A DNA stretch of 64,000 nt from Bathymodiolus brooksi (GCA_963680875.1 OY804575.1:34879103-34943102), one strand, 5' to 3'; counted from the first letter of the stretch, positions 11,590 to 23,630 are shown. Notes: generated by a model not told the origin, from the letters alone. Program-made: numbers and translations.

Positions 11590-11838
11590 CCAGAGGCTCA
11601 ATGGAGCATGTAATCACTCATTTGGTTAATTGTTACAATGTATTTATTCAGGTTTCAAAGTCAACAAAGCTAGATTTACTTCTATATTCAATATGTAATA
11701 ATAACATTTTTTTTACTAACTACAAGTATATGGATCTCTTCCATAATTGTTTGGGTTCAAACGACCAAATAGTAACTATTTAATGAGTGAATGGTGAACA
11801 AAAGTAATTGAGCAGGTTCTTTGGCCAGGTGAGAAAAA
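11590..11838 (+). mobile_element. HEM copy 3, very short decayed copy
   Basis: Head CCAGAGGCTC-AAT-GGAGC and tail GGCCAGGTGAG-AAAAA lie only about 250 bp apart. The sequence between them does not contain the usual units. The 5' CACTCATTTGG still partly complements the tail. It is either a minimal derivative or an old copy with the core deleted. Confidence 0.5.
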
Positions 11839-12724
11839 GATCAAAACTTACCATTGACAAGTTTGATTGTTTTTTTAAAACTTACCATTGACAAGTTTGA
11901 TTGTTTTTTAAAAAAATTTAATTTCAACACTACAAAAGTATTTTGGATAAATAGAAGTTTTATAGCAAGCTCAAAGTCCATTCTCAACATCTTAGACATG
12001 ATTGGTACAGTATAGACGAATTACATCTACTTGCACAATCAGTGTTTACCTAATTTTTTTCCAGTCTGACACTCTCCTCTCTTTTTGCCTGTAGTGACTT
12101 TAAATGTTTGTCAGTGGGTTTTTTCTGCTATCTCCACCTATAAAGGTGACTACAAAATATACCTCTCAACTGAAATTTTGTTGAAGCATGTGTTAATAAC
12201 AGATAATCCATAATTTACAACTTTTTGAGAATTTCCTAAAAAAGCTTCAACTATTTTACTTCTCATTTTAATTAATTAATTTGAATAATTCCACTAAAAC
12301 AAAAACAAAATAGAAAAAGATGTGGTCTACACAGAAAACTTTGCTTTTCTTTAAACAACAATATAACTCAGGAAGATATTGATTAAATACTGTGTGCAAG
12401 TGTTTCTTTTAAAAGTTGGAAAGAAAAATCAATAGCTGATGATGGAAACTCTAGAACTAATTGAGACCTTATATTATTTCTTCTCTACTTTATACATTCT
12501 TGTTAGCATTGTGTTTACTAAATCATAGCAGGTTTACTGCAACTAGTTTCATCTGCTTTGTATTGGTCTAAATGTCTTTTTTGTATAAACCTTGGTAAAA
12601 AAAATAACAAAAAAGTATTTTTTTCTATTTCTCATTATTTTTCCAATATTTATATGGGTTGTTTTTATGTAAAACTGAACCTTGTGAACACACATATAAC
12701 ACACACTTAAATACAAGAAGGAGT
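11839..12724. other. intron sequence
   Basis: A 35-bp direct duplication (AAAACTTACCATTGACAAGT and the following TTTGATTG run) sits at 11844-11920. Nothing else recognised. Confidence 0.4.
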
Positions 12725-12850
12725 TAATGAGTGTGAGTAATTATTGCTGCCTCACTCCAAATGAGCAAATTTTCAGCTAGATCATGTCGAGAACAATTAA
12801 TAGGTTGAATTTTGATATGATGATGATTCAAGAGCCAAGTGATGTCAGCA
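12725..12850 (+). mobile_element. SINE-C copy
   Basis: GAGTGTGAGTAATTATTGCT, TCAGCTAGATCATGTCGAGA and TTGATATGATGATGAT align with the copy at 26570-26735 and resemble the GTGAGTGAGT...TCAGCTATATCATGGC repeats common in molluscs. Confidence 0.6.
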
Positions 12851-12944
12851 GTTCACATGACCTTTGACTTTGGTCAGGTCATGAGCTAAAAGAAAGATTG
12901 TTAGTGTCATGTAATGTGAATTGTTTTAAATATGACTTGATGAC

Positions 12945-13008
12945 TTGATGATTTGATTTATTGTGTTTAATGCCACTTTCAGCAATATTTCAGCTATATC
13001 ATGGTGAT
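12945..13008 (-). mobile_element. SINE-A or SINE-B 3' fragment
   Basis: The plus strand reads TGTGTTTAATGCCACTTTCA, GCAATATTTCAGCTATATCA and TGGTGA. Confidence 0.7.
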
Positions 13009-13562
13009 TTTAAATATGAGTTTCTCAAGAAATAAGATGGGAGATACTGGTAAATGTATGATGGACATGTATGTAAACAAAGAAAAGGAAGTTTTAATGT
13101 TATAAAAACTTGATTTGAAATGAACTGTTCAAAATACATTGTAACAGAAAAACTGATTTGATGCTGTCACAGTTTTCTTTAGTTCTTGTCTCCGTTATTA
13201 AGTGTCAACTTGTTATTTTATAGTTTACAATATTCCTAATCATTAGCCACAGGTGTGTTGTTTTGTGTAGTATATTTATTTGTTATAGGAAAATTGATTC
13301 TCTACGATCAGAGAATAAACAAAACAGTTATTGAGTCCAACATACAACTTTTTCAATTTGAAAATCTTCTATACAAGTGATTTGTATAAGACAATTTTAT
13401 TATTTTAACACTTGTCGTCTTGGGTGTGAATATTAAGTGATAACAAAAGTTATCTTCCCAACAGTATAACAGAAAATGTATTATAACTTTTGATGAAAAC
13501 AAATACATGTATCTATCATCTATGTAAATTTCTCACTTGATATTAAAACCTTTTTACCTGCT
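13009..13562. other. intron sequence, nothing recognised
   Basis: AT-rich. No repeat, exon or RNA gene recognised. Confidence 0.4.
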
Positions 13563-13758
13563 AATTAATCAGTGCCCCCACTGATGTTGTGAGTTCAAAT
13601 CTCGGACAGGGCGAGGTGTATAACATTATGTGATCAAGTTTGTCAGTGACATGGTTTTCTCTGGGTCTTCCGGATTCCTCCACCAATAAAACTGACTGCC
13701 ACGATATAACTGAAATATTGTTGAAAATGGCGTTAAACACCATCAAACAAACAACCTG
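13563..13758 (+). mobile_element. SINE-A, missing its 5' head
   Basis: It begins inside the tRNA-like region (TGTTGTGAGTTCAAATCTCG) and runs through CAATAAAACTGACTGCCACG and ATATAACTGAAATATTGTTG to GGCGTTAAACACCATCAAAC. Confidence 0.85.
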
Positions 13759-13813
13759 CTAAATAACTGTTACTCATGAATTAAAGCAGGATTTTACTGG
13801 TACATACAGATTA

Positions 13814-13927
13814 TTACATGGTCTTTTTCATATCTGATTCCTTATCAGCCCTAGGTTCTGATATATCAGTCAGAGAATCAGTAGGATCAAAGGCTGATGA
13901 AGGATCTGATATGAAAAAGGCCATGTT
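13814..13927. repeat. foldback, family shared with 44707-44834
   Basis: Inverted arms (TTACATGGTCTTTTTCATAT and GGATCTGATATGAAAAAGGC + CATGTTA) enclose a short diverged centre. The flanks GATTATTACATG on the left and a T-rich run then ATCA[T/C]AT on the right match the second copy, so this is one dispersed family. The open frame at 13818-14096 crosses it and is an artefact. Confidence 0.8.
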
Positions 13928-14895
13928 AGGATTTTTTTTATCATATACTTGGAACAAGACATTTCGGAAATTGACGAATTACAATGTCATGCTGATTACG
14001 GAAAGGGATATGATATTCCTGAACTGTGTGATACATTTTTTTTTTATATTAGCCCGCTTAGGTAATCTCGGGAAGATGTCCAATGCATTTTATTAGATTT
14101 TAACTTTTATATCACACATTTAAAAAAAAAATTGTTAACAACTATAAGTATTATATGTTAAATTGTATTATAATATGTATTATCTAAAAAAAAATGGCTT
14201 GATAGATTATTTTTCCTTCCTGTCATAAAAACAACATTCAAATATGGTTTTTTTAATTAAGATATTCCTTAATTCAAAGTTTCTCCAAAAACAAAATTGG
14301 TGATCAGTCAACATGTGCAAAATAATTCAATTTTATTATTAATGAAATCCAAAGACAGTTTTTTTTGGTGTTTATTATTCAAATAAAGCCAATACACAAT
14401 CACTTCTATGTATCTAGAGTTGTTAAACTTCTATAGAAAACAGGAACTCAGTGGCTTCGTCTCATTATATCAAGTAATTTAGAATTTCTGGTTCCTGGAT
14501 TGTTCTTGGCCATTTTTTCAATATTAAATGGAGACACTTTATGAAATGATTGATGTGGAAAGTCCTAAAATACAAGTGGTTTATGAACATGATGAAAAGC
14601 TGTTTTTTTCTGGCAGGATTTTGCTTTAAAGAATTTAAATTCTGAATAAAATGTCATCAACTTTAAAGAACCAGAAATTTTCTACAAATTTACAGTATAC
14701 ATTTTATTTATTTTTTAAAACAAAAACATAAAATTCAAAAGTGATTTGAATTATTTCTTTTTTATCCGTTTTTCTTCTCTTTTAATGGAATTTTATTTGT
14801 ATTGATACAAACAAACATCTGTTCTTGTATGGATCAAAAACATACAGCAAGTAGCCTGCGGTACAAAGTCTGATAATCAATTACACTACTTTATT
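13928..14895. other. intron sequence, nothing recognised
   Basis: Very AT-rich with homopolymer runs. No repeat family or exon recognised. Confidence 0.4.
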
Positions 14896-14965
14896 AATGG
14901 ATTATGATTACGATTACCATTATGATTACGATTATGATTATGATTATAATTATAATTATGGTTAT
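14896..14965. repeat. GATTAY microsatellite
   Basis: Runs of GATTAC, GATTAT, AATTAT and similar hexamers. Confidence 0.9.
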
Positions 14966-14984
14966 AGTACATGTACAATGTAGT

Positions 14985-15175
14985 CCAGCAACTTTCAACA
15001 TTATTTCAATACTATCACGTCAGTCAATTTTATTGGTGGAGTAAATCAAGGTACTCATAGAAAACCACCGACATGTCACTGACAAACTATCATATATATA
15101 CCATGAAATTTATTGTACTGAGTACACCTCATCACAGACAGGAAGTAAAACTCTGACGCTGTAATGATACATGTT
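14985..15175 (-). mobile_element. SINE-A, diverged, reverse orientation
   Basis: The plus strand shows CAACTTTCAACATTATTTCA, TCAATTTTATTGGTGGAGTA, AAAACCACCGACATGTCACT and TGTACTGAGTACACCTCATC, matching the reverse complement of SINE-A with substitutions. Confidence 0.75.
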
Positions 15176-15379
15176 GGTAGATTATTTAATGACAAGTTAG
15201 CATGATTAGCAATTTTTCTGCTGATATAAAATCATGCCTGCTTCACATAAGTTCACATAGCTGTATAGGTATGTTGGGGATCTGTGTGGCAGAGTGGTTC
15301 AGATCCACAGGCACAACACCACCCACATACCACAACCAAGGATACAAGTTACTTTGATATATAACTGTCCTGTCTTTCC

Positions 15380-15562
15380 TATATCATGGTATTAACCAGT
15401 TTTAGTGGTGGAAGAAGCCGGAGTACCCGGAGAGAACCACTGACCATGGGTAAGCAACTGGCAAACTTTATCACTTGTGGCTGCGAGTCAAGTGCACCCT
15501 TTTTTGTAATTAACAAAGCAGGGCGCGAACCAACACCGTATTGGTGATAGGCTTGTATGAAC
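15380..15562 (-). mobile_element. SINE-B, reverse orientation
   Basis: The plus strand shows ACCAGTTTTAGTGGTGGAAG, CCGGAGTACCCGGAGAGAAC, CATGGGTAAGCAACTGGCAA, ACTTTATCACTTGTGGCTGC and GGGCGCGAACCAACACCGTA, the reverse complement of the copy at 44880-45128. Confidence 0.85.
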
Positions 15563-15801
15563 TTTGATATGTTGAATATGTTCTTTTCAAAGCAATTTTA
15601 TTTTTTTGCTAGGGCCGTACTCTTAAACTACCAATATTATATGTATTGGTATTGGATATAGGTATATTTTAGTCATTTTATTTTGTGCAAAGACCAAATT
15701 CAATCGTCAATTGCAAATTGTACACCTTTGGCATAATTTGATAGTAAATACATGTATGAGAAAGAGTTACGTTTTCCCCCTCAAATTAGACAATATTACA
15801 G

Positions 15802-17305
15802 CTAGAGGCTCCCAGGAGCCTGTATAGCTCACCTGCCGTGACCTGGGTATAATAACAACATCAGTCAATAAAACTTTATAACTTCGGTAAAAAAATAACA
15901 AATGTAGCCCTCGTCATTGCAGACTCCTTCTCCAAAAAAATTTGGGCAGGGGTTCCCCCTTTAATGTAAGTTATCAAAATTGCTGTAGAAAAAACATGTC
16001 AATGATTCTCAAAATTTAGCTTTTGCTACTTCACATTTTGTAATAGAGTTGCTTCCCTTTGATTATTTGAGTAACCAAAAACAGTGAGTTAACACAAAAA
16101 AATGCATTTCAAGAGGAATAACTCTTCACACAGTTGTCGCACATTTTCAACTGTTGGGCATTTTTTGTAGATCTTGACATGCTGAACATTTTTGCAGTTT
16201 AAACTTTCCCTCTATCTCTAATAGTTTTTGAGATATAAGATGAAAGTATTAAATTTAGAACATTTTGATGAAAAAAGGGCAACAACTCCAAAATGGGTAA
16301 TTGGATTTACTTCAAAATTGCAGTGTATGTAGATCTTGACATGCTACAATTTTTTGCAATTTAAACTTAACCTGTATCTCTTATAGTTTTTGAAATATAA
16401 GACGAAAAGTATTAAAATTAAAAAAAAAAATTGATGAAAAAAGGGCAATAACTCCAAGATGGGTAATCAGATTTACTTCAAATTTGCAGGGTAGGTAGAT
16501 CTTGACATACTGAACATGTTTGATGTTTAAACTTAACATCTATCTCTTATAGATTTTGAAATAAAGGACGAAAACTATTAAAATTTTGAAAATTTGATGA
16601 AAAAAGGGCAATAACTCCAAAATGGGTATTGGGATTTACTTAAAAATTGCAGGGTAGGTAGATCTTGACATGCTGAACATGCTTGCAGTTTCAACTTACC
16701 ATCTGTCTCTTATAGTTTTTGAAATAAAGGACGAAAAGTATTAACATTTTGAAAATGTGATGAAAAAAGGGAAATAACTTCAAAATGGGTAATGGGATTT
16801 ACTTCAAAATTGCAGGGTGGGTAGATCTTGACATGCTGCACATTTTTGCAATTTAAACTTAACCTTTATCTCTTATATTTTTTGAAATATAAGACAAAAA
16901 GTATTAAAATAAAAAAAAAAATGATGAAAAAAGGGCAATAACTCCAAGATGGGTAATCAGATTTAGTTCAAAATTGCAGAGTATGTAGATCTTGCTGTAC
17001 TGATCATTTTGACCTCATATAAGATTTTTGATATTATTAACGGTTTTTGAGTTATTACCCAAAACCTGCAATTTTACCATTATATGTTCTATTTTTAGTA
17101 ACAGCGGTCATGTTGGTTGATGCACGGCATCACCGGACACAATTTTGAAACTAAACACTCTAGTGATGATTCAGACCAAGTTTGGTTTCCATTGGTCTAG
17201 TACTTTCAGAGGAGAAGATTTTTGAAAACGTTTACGACGTACAACGACGGATGCCAAGTGATGGCAATAGCTCACATGACCCTTTAGGTCAGGTGAGCTA
17301 AAAAG
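15802..17305 (+). mobile_element. HEM copy 4
   Basis: Head CTAGAGGCTCC-CA-GGAGCCT, then GCTCACCTG. Tail: an ACGACGTACAACGACGGATGCC run, hairpin AGCTCACATGACC-CTTTA-GGTCAGGTGAGCT, TAAAAA. The core has several units of about 160 bp (GAAAAAAGGGCAATAACTCC, AATGGGTAATCAGATTTACT, ATTGCAGGGTAGGTAGATCT, TATCTCTTATAGTTTTTGAA). The last unit carries the GGTCATGTTGG box and TTTCAGAGGAGAAGATTTTT. The same module recurs in copies at 22390-23100, 45641-46300 and 58050-58300. Confidence 0.88.
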
Positions 17306-17830
17306 GGGGGATTTCGATAGTTCATATTGCAGATGGTATTCAAAAGCAAAGCAAAACCTTTTATCAGCTATATATTTAGTCTAAGAATATTGATTAACAA
17401 CCAAAATAGAACAAATTAAAGCGTTACCTTAGTAGATATAGCCCTCAGAACATAGCCTATTTTTGGCAGATTAGGCATTATTACAAAAAGGGAGGATTTC
17501 GATAGCTCATATTGCAGATGATGTTCAAAACCAAAGCAAAGCATGTTATCTGCAATATATTTAGTCTAAGAATATTGATTAACAACCAAAATAAAACAAA
17601 TTAAAGCATTACCTTCAGAACATAGCCTATTTTTGCAATATTGAAAATTTGGAAATTTGCCAAGTTTTTGGAGTTATCTGTCCTTGAATGATAAAGAAAG
17701 AGGTCCATTTAAGTATTGAACACATAAAGTTCCTTATACATATATTTCATTACCACTATTAGGCTTAATTAATAATATTGTGATGACAATACCATACATA
17801 ACCCTTCTTTGAGGTCAGGTGAACTAAAAC
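17306..17830 (+). repeat. duplicated segment ending in a second HEM-like tail
   Basis: About 185 bp (GGATTTCGATAGTTCATATT, TTTAGTCTAAGAATATTGAT, CAGAACATAGCC) is repeated in tandem (about 17310-17490 and 17490-17640). At 17808-17828 the sequence CTTTGAGGTCAGGTGAACTAAAA is a HEM 3' tail without its own head, so copy 4 may once have extended to here or an older copy lies beneath it. Confidence 0.6.
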
Positions 17831-18139
17831 GATGGTCCAACATATCCCTTTAATTAACACATTTATTCAACCAACAACTGTTATATGTATCATTAACTTG
17901 ATGATTTACATGATAAATAAAATGCATGCTTTCTTAATTAAATGATTGTCAAATACTCCTTTTATAATAATATAAAGGGAGATAACTTTTAACATATTTC
18001 ATTTTCTCTTTTCTTTTTGTTCTAAAAAAGGCATGTATGTGACCAGGAGTATTTTGGAAATGATATAGAGATGATATCATTGAAATGGTCTTAATTCACA
18101 TGTAACTAGGAAGAACTGTTTTAGATATCTAAAACTTAC
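17831..18139. other. intron sequence, nothing recognised
   Basis: AT-rich. No repeat family or further exon recognised. Confidence 0.35.
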
Positions 18140-18160
18140 ATCTCCCCTTAATGCGGCCAT
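18140..18160 (-). CDS. 21-nt microexon, unrecognised minus-strand gene
   Basis: On the minus strand a good acceptor (TTATTGTTGTACAG) precedes 21 nt, followed by the consensus donor GTAAGT. It reads MAALRGD in the phase set by the 24113-24189 exon (which ends on a codon boundary) and leads in phase into LMEKV. Both splice sites are strong, but 21 nt is too short to prove coding on its own. Confidence 0.45.
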
Positions 18161-18199
18161 CTGTACAACAATAAGTTACAACACATTATGAGTTGAATG

Positions 18200-18522
18200 A
18201 TACTATTTAAAAAACAATTATTTGACCTTGAGGTCAAAAGTCAAGGCCCCATGAAGATCATTATGGTACACGACACACCGTATTATGGTCATGCACCCAC
18301 ATACCAAATATCATTGACCTATCTCGAAAGACAAAAATGTTATGGCCCGGACAAGAAAATACTATTTAAAAAACAATTATTTGACCTTGAGGTCAAAGGT
18401 CAAGGTCCCACAAAGGTCATTATGGTACGTGACACACCGCCTTATGGTCATGCACCCACATACCAAATATCATTGACCTATCTGGAAAGACAAAAAAAGT
18501 TATGGTCTGGACAAGCTTCGCT
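18200..18522 (+). repeat. 159-bp tandem duplication with nuclear-receptor-like half-sites
   Basis: Two copies 159 bp apart (starts near 18202 and 18361) share ACTATTTAAAAAACAATTAT, TTGACCTTGAGGTCAAAGGT, TCATGCACCCACATACCAAA and TATCATTGACCTATCT. As 159 is 53 codons, an open frame of 128 codons runs through; it is not a gene. At 18390-18402 the second copy holds AGGTCA-A-AGGTCA, a perfect DR1, overlapping TGACCT-TG-AGGTCA at 18382-18395. Confidence 0.85.
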
Positions 18523-18599
18523 GAGAAGAAGTGGAAGAAAAAAACAGACTAAAACAATATGTCTCCCTTTGTTCGATATGTGATATATAATAAACAAAC

Positions 18600-19304
18600 A
18601 AGCTACTAGTGCCCCCAAAGGACCATCCACCTACATATGTAATTACAAGATAATATTCAGTGTACATTTATCACCTGTCATACAAACCAATCTTGTGGAC
18701 AATGGCAAACTGAGAAAAACTTCGCTAAAATTATGCCATACTTGATGGTTTTTCAAAATGAAATTGTTCAAATGTGTTTTTCATGCATGATCACTGTCGG
18801 CATGTGACCTGGACAGATGGCTAAAATCATGAAAGCTGGCATGTTGGTATTGCAACCTTAAAAAATACACTCTGCATCCTAGACTTAAGCAAAACAATAC
18901 TTTTAATTCCATAAAGAGCCTGCCAACTTCTATGGTACCACCTACACAATTCTCAATATGACCCACTGTTTACTAATATAAAGGGATGAATCATAAATTA
19001 AGTTCATAAAAAGTAATACAAAATTAAATATTAGAGAGATACTGTTTCAATCATGACCAGATTCTCTTCCTTAATGATCTATCTCTATTTCTGTAAATCT
19101 TTTAATGAAAGATAATACATTACCATCTCACGTTAATACATTTATATTGATCTGGAAAGCAGTTCTAAGGAGACAAATGAAAACTCCATAAATTTCCTAA
19201 TGACATATGAATATCAGTGTTTTGGCATTAATTATGAAAGACAGACTGAAAATCTACCAAAGAAATCTCATAGACAAGCATGCCCTCTCAAAAAATATCA
19301 GTAT
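18600..19304. other. intron sequence up to the Tc1/mariner-type transposon
   Basis: No repeat or exon recognised. A minus-strand open frame at 18781-18966 has no clear splice sites. Confidence 0.4.
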
Positions 19305-19976
19305 TAAAGTAATAATTTTTTGATTAGAATAACGAAAATCTGAAATATCTTTTAAACTGTAGATTTTAAAGTAGAAGTGTAAACGAGAGGTGTGTAAAGA
19401 ATCAAGGGTGCTAATTTAATTTGGAAGTTTGCAGACCAGAAAGTGAACACATTTGGCCCTGCTCATATAGAAAAATCGCATTTTAAAGGAATTTCTGGGT
19501 CTATATTTTGACAAAGATTTATGAAATACGAAGGGAATAAGTCTATTAAAGAGAACAGCCTGCGGCCGTGGGTTTAAATCCCCGAGGACAATAGACACTC
19601 GACGGTCACCCGAAAGATTCCATTGTTTTCTGTAGTGTCCGTCACCAGCTCCTACATGCACTATTGAGTTCATTGATTTTTACCTGTAAAAATGGCTTGG
19701 ACTGGGACATTTTTCATTATTTTTATTTTTTCACTAAATATATAGCACTTCGGTTTTTAATAGTGAAAAAATGAAGTCTTCGTATATCATATAATATGAA
19801 GAATATATCATTGTCGTTTTGTTCGATTCTGTATGACATTTTTAATTTATATACATGTAAGAAACAGAACGAAAAATGAGTTTTGAGATTGTGCAACTAC
19901 CTAATTAAAAAATGCTCGTAAAATTAGTACATTTTTAAATTATAGAACCTCAGAGATCAATTGGAGGATTGATTTC

Positions 19977-20002
19977 GGGGGGGGGGGGGGGGGGGGGGGG
20001 GG
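19977..20002. repeat. G26 homopolymer
   Basis: An uninterrupted run of 26 G residues inside the noncoding part of the transposon; its exact length is prone to sequencing error. Confidence 0.9.
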
Positions 20003-20562
20003 TAGATTATGACATTGAGCACTGTCATTTTTTTTAGCTATTTTTTACCTAACCTTCAACTTAACATTGGTAAAAAATACCAAAAAAACTGCAGAAATTA
20101 TTGATACTTGCAATTGTTTTACGTAACTATTCTACTAAACCAAGTTATATCTTTCAACTCAAACGTGAGCTAAAAGTTTGGAAATATATATTTAACCTAT
20201 TCTACTTCGAAATGCTTATCCAAAACAGGAATCCGAAGTTTCGACCTTTGTGTTTGTTTGTTTTGGCTTTTCGTGAATACGAGGCCCGTTTTGTGTTTGA
20301 TTTTCGGCTGGATTATAAACTGTCCCTGTTTATCTTTCTTTTTTTCTTTGTGTCAAGTTGTTTTGTGTATTATTTATGTGCTATAATCAATATGAGTTAA
20401 ATAATTCATCTGACCCCAGATAGTTTCAACAGTTACAACTGTTCTTAAACCTTAATGAATTGGCAGACACATGTTCCAAATATTTTCGGCATTGGCTTTA
20501 ACGTGACATTTATTCGATTTTTACATTTTTTCTCAGTCTATTATACTTAATATGATTATACT

Positions 20563-23500
20563 TCAACCCGTGTCATCATCCGAGTCATCATCACAAAAAT
20601 CAATGATAGTAGGTTCTATGACTCTTCTATCTATACAGTTTTCTTTTTCAATTTTGACCACATGTTCTTCTGCTTTTGTCCACACATCTTTTGTAATTTT
20701 TCCGAAAGTGGCGTACGTGAGTTCTTTAACATCTTTTAATCGGAAGGTGGTATTGTTTTAAGCCACGAAACCTTTGACTTGCGCACATATTAATTCTATC
20801 GGGTTAAGTTCACAGTGTCGAACGGGGGTTCTGAATACTTCATGTCCGTGTAAATTAGCAATTTTGTCTGTTTTATAAACTACTGGGGTCTTATTTTGTT
20901 TTATTTTTTCATATAATACTTTTTTGGTATCAGTAGCAGAAAAAGGAATGTTGTGTTGTGTAAGATAGTTTTGGAGAACAGCTTTTTTCTGACTAAAATT
21001 TGGGCACACCGTATCTTCTGTTTTAACATTGTGATAACTTGCATTATCTAACACAACCACGCTAGGATTTTTCAGAGCAGGCATCAATTGATTTTCAAAC
21101 CACTCAAGAAAGACAACACTATTCATCTCCTGGTGATAGTCACCATCCTTTGATTTGGCCAGAAACACTAAATCGCAGCCGTCAATCAAACCCTCACTTC
21201 GCATACCTGCATGCAAAACAATCAAACGTTTGCCTTTACCCAAGGGTATTTTTGGGGCATCAGACCCATCATTCGGAAGCCACATATATTTGTATAATCT
21301 GTGCAGTGATTTTGGTTAACCCATGTTTCATCCATGTACATGATATTATACCCTGCTTCCCTAAAAGATTTGATCTTTCTCAGATAATTACACCTATCAT
21401 TGATAATAGACACTTGATCGTACAGAACTCTTCGATTATCACCTATTTTTTTATAAGTATATCCAAGATCAATGAGAGTTAGAGTAAGTTTAGACTTTGA
21501 TATTTTAATAGAATCTTTTATTTCCTTATGTATTATTGAGACGGTCAGAGCAATTTTTCGTGAATATAAACCGTGGATTGTTCTTTTAATAACACAATGA
21601 TCAAAGTCGTCCAAAATTTTAGCTCTTTCTTTGGGTCTATTTGACTTACAAATCCTCTTACCATTCATAATACAGTGCACTAAAGTGTAAGACACACCCA
21701 AAGCTTTAGATGTCTTTTGATATACATGTACCCTATCAAATGAGACAATTGGCTTCTTCGTTGCCTTTTCCTTACTAAACTAGAGGCTCAGCCCCCTGAG
21801 CCTGTATCGCTCACCTGACAATAGAATGATACTGAAGCAAATTTCAAAGGGAGATAATCATTACCTTAAAAAACAGCAGCCATCTTGAATGGAGGGTGGG
21901 GCTGTCGGACACAATTTTGAAAGGGACACACCCAGGGGCCATCTATGCCAAGTTTGGCTCCATTTGGCCAAGCTGTTTCAGAGGAGAAGATTTTTTTAAC
22001 ATTAGCCAATCAGAAAAAAGAATTCATCTTGGCGGCCATGTTTGTAGGCCGAATGGAACCAAATGAAGAAGCTTTATAGAGGATCTTACATAGATGCTTC
22101 CTGCCAAGTATGGCTCCATATTGCCAAGCAGTTTCAGAGGAGAAGATTTTTTTAAACAGTAGCCAATCAGAACAAGAATTGCCCTTGGCGGCCATATTTG
22201 TTGGTGGAACGGAACGAAATGGAGAAACTTTATAGAGGACCTTACATAGATGCTTACTGCCAAGTTTGGTTTCATTTGGCCAAGTTGTTTCAGAGGAGAA
22301 GATTAAAATATGAAAATGTTAACGGACGGACGACGGACGCCAAGTGATGGCAATACCTCACATGGCCCTTTGGGTCAGGTGAGCTAAAAAATGATGAAAA
22401 AAGGGCAATAACTCCTAGACGGATAATCAGATTTACTTCAAAATTGCAGGGCATGTAGATCTTGACAAGCTGAACATGTTTTCAGTTTACACTCAACATC
22501 TATCTCTTATAGTTTTTGAAATAAAGGATGAAAAGTATTAACATTTTTAAAATTTGATGAAAAAAAGGGCAATAACTTCAAGATGGGTAATCAGATTTAC
22601 TTTATAATTGCAGGCTAGGTAGATCTTGACATGCTGAACATGTTTGCTGTTTAAACTTAACATCTATCTCTTATAGTTTTTGAAATAAAGGACAAAAGGT
22701 ATTAACATTTTGAAAATGTGACGAAAAAAAGGGCAATAACTCCACATTGGGTACTCAGATTAACTTCAAAATTGCAGGGTAGATAGATCTTAATATGCTG
22801 CACATTTTTGCAATTTAACCTTAACCTTTATCTCTTAATAGTTTTTGAAATATCAGACAAAAATGTTTAAATTAAAAAAAAGGGCAATAACTCCTAGACG
22901 GGTAATCAGATTTACTTCAAAATTGCAGGGCATGTAGATCTTGACATGCTGCACATGTTTGCTGTTTAAACTTAATGTCTATCTCTTATAGTTTTTGAAA
23001 TAAAAAACGAAAAGTATTAAAATTTTGAAAATTTGATGAAAAAAAGGGCAATAACTCCAAGATAGGTAATCAGATTTTCTTCAAAATTTCAGGGTAGTTA
23101 GATCTTGCTGTGCTGATCATTTTTACCTCTGTCAGATTTCTGATATTATTAACGGTTTTTGAGTTATTACCAAAAAGTGTAATTTTACCATATGTTCTAT
23201 TTTTAGTAACAGCGGCCATGTTTGTTGGCCGAATGGAACTAAATGAAGAAGTTTTATAGAAGATCTTACATAGATGCTTCCTGCCAAGTTTGGCTCCATT
23301 TGGCCAAACAGTTTCAGAGGAGAAGATTTTTTTTAACATTAGCCAATCAGAAACAAGAATTGCCCTTGGCGGCCATATTTGTTGGCGGAATGGGACGAAA
23401 TGAAGAAACTTTATAGAGGACCTTATATAGATGCTTTCTGCCAAGTTTGGTTCCATTTGGACCAGTTGTTTCAGAGGAGTAGATTAAAATATGAAAAGTT

Positions 23501-23630
23501 AACTGACGGACGACGGACGCCAAGTGATGGCAATACCTCACATGACCCTTTGGGTCAGGTGAGCTAAAAAGGCAAACAACTTTTTTACAAACTTTTGGCA
23601 TTCCGGAGATAAGTCAGACTTTTTACCCAT
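20563..23630 (-). pseudogene. Tc1/mariner-type (DDE) transposase, triply disrupted
   Basis: The protein starts on the minus strand at 23630 ([20 protein letters not shown]) and resumes at 21779 in the same frame (FSKEKATKKPIVSFDRVH), because a 1791-bp HEM is inserted between. Catalytic residues visible are the first Asp in YMDETWVNQN, the second Asp in VVLDNASYH and the Glu in CELNPIEL. Between the second Asp and the Glu I count 83 residues, much longer than the DD34D/E of classic mariner and Tc1 and close to the DD82E 'Sailor' type described in invertebrates (from memory). Besides the insertion there is a one-base frameshift near 21285-21300 and an in-frame TAA at 20758-20760 after KGFVA. 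The frame then continues to an acidic C-terminus ending at 20563. It would have been about 425 residues and cannot be functional now. Confidence 0.88.
21780..23570 (+). mobile_element. HEM copy 5, inserted in the transposase gene
   Basis: Head CTAGAGGCTCAG-CCCC-CTGAGCCT, then GCTCACCTGAC. Tail: GACGGACGACGGACGCC, hairpin CTCACATGACC-CTTT-GGGTCAGGTGAG, CTAAAAA. The 5' GCTCACCTGAC is an 11-base exact complement of the 3' GTCAGGTGAGC. An internal tail (CTTTGGGTCAGGTGAGCTAAAAAA) ends at 22390, so the copy is composite. The two halves hold GGCGGCCATGTTTGT, GCCAATCAGAA and TTTCAGAGGAGAAGATTTTT units, separated by the GGGCAATAACTCC module. Removing it restores the transposase frame (GCC TTT AGT). 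Confidence 0.9.

Noticed and set aside
18197..18583. Open frame of 128 codons as a gene
   Set aside because: It spans a 159-bp (53-codon) tandem duplication of noncoding repeat and has no domain.
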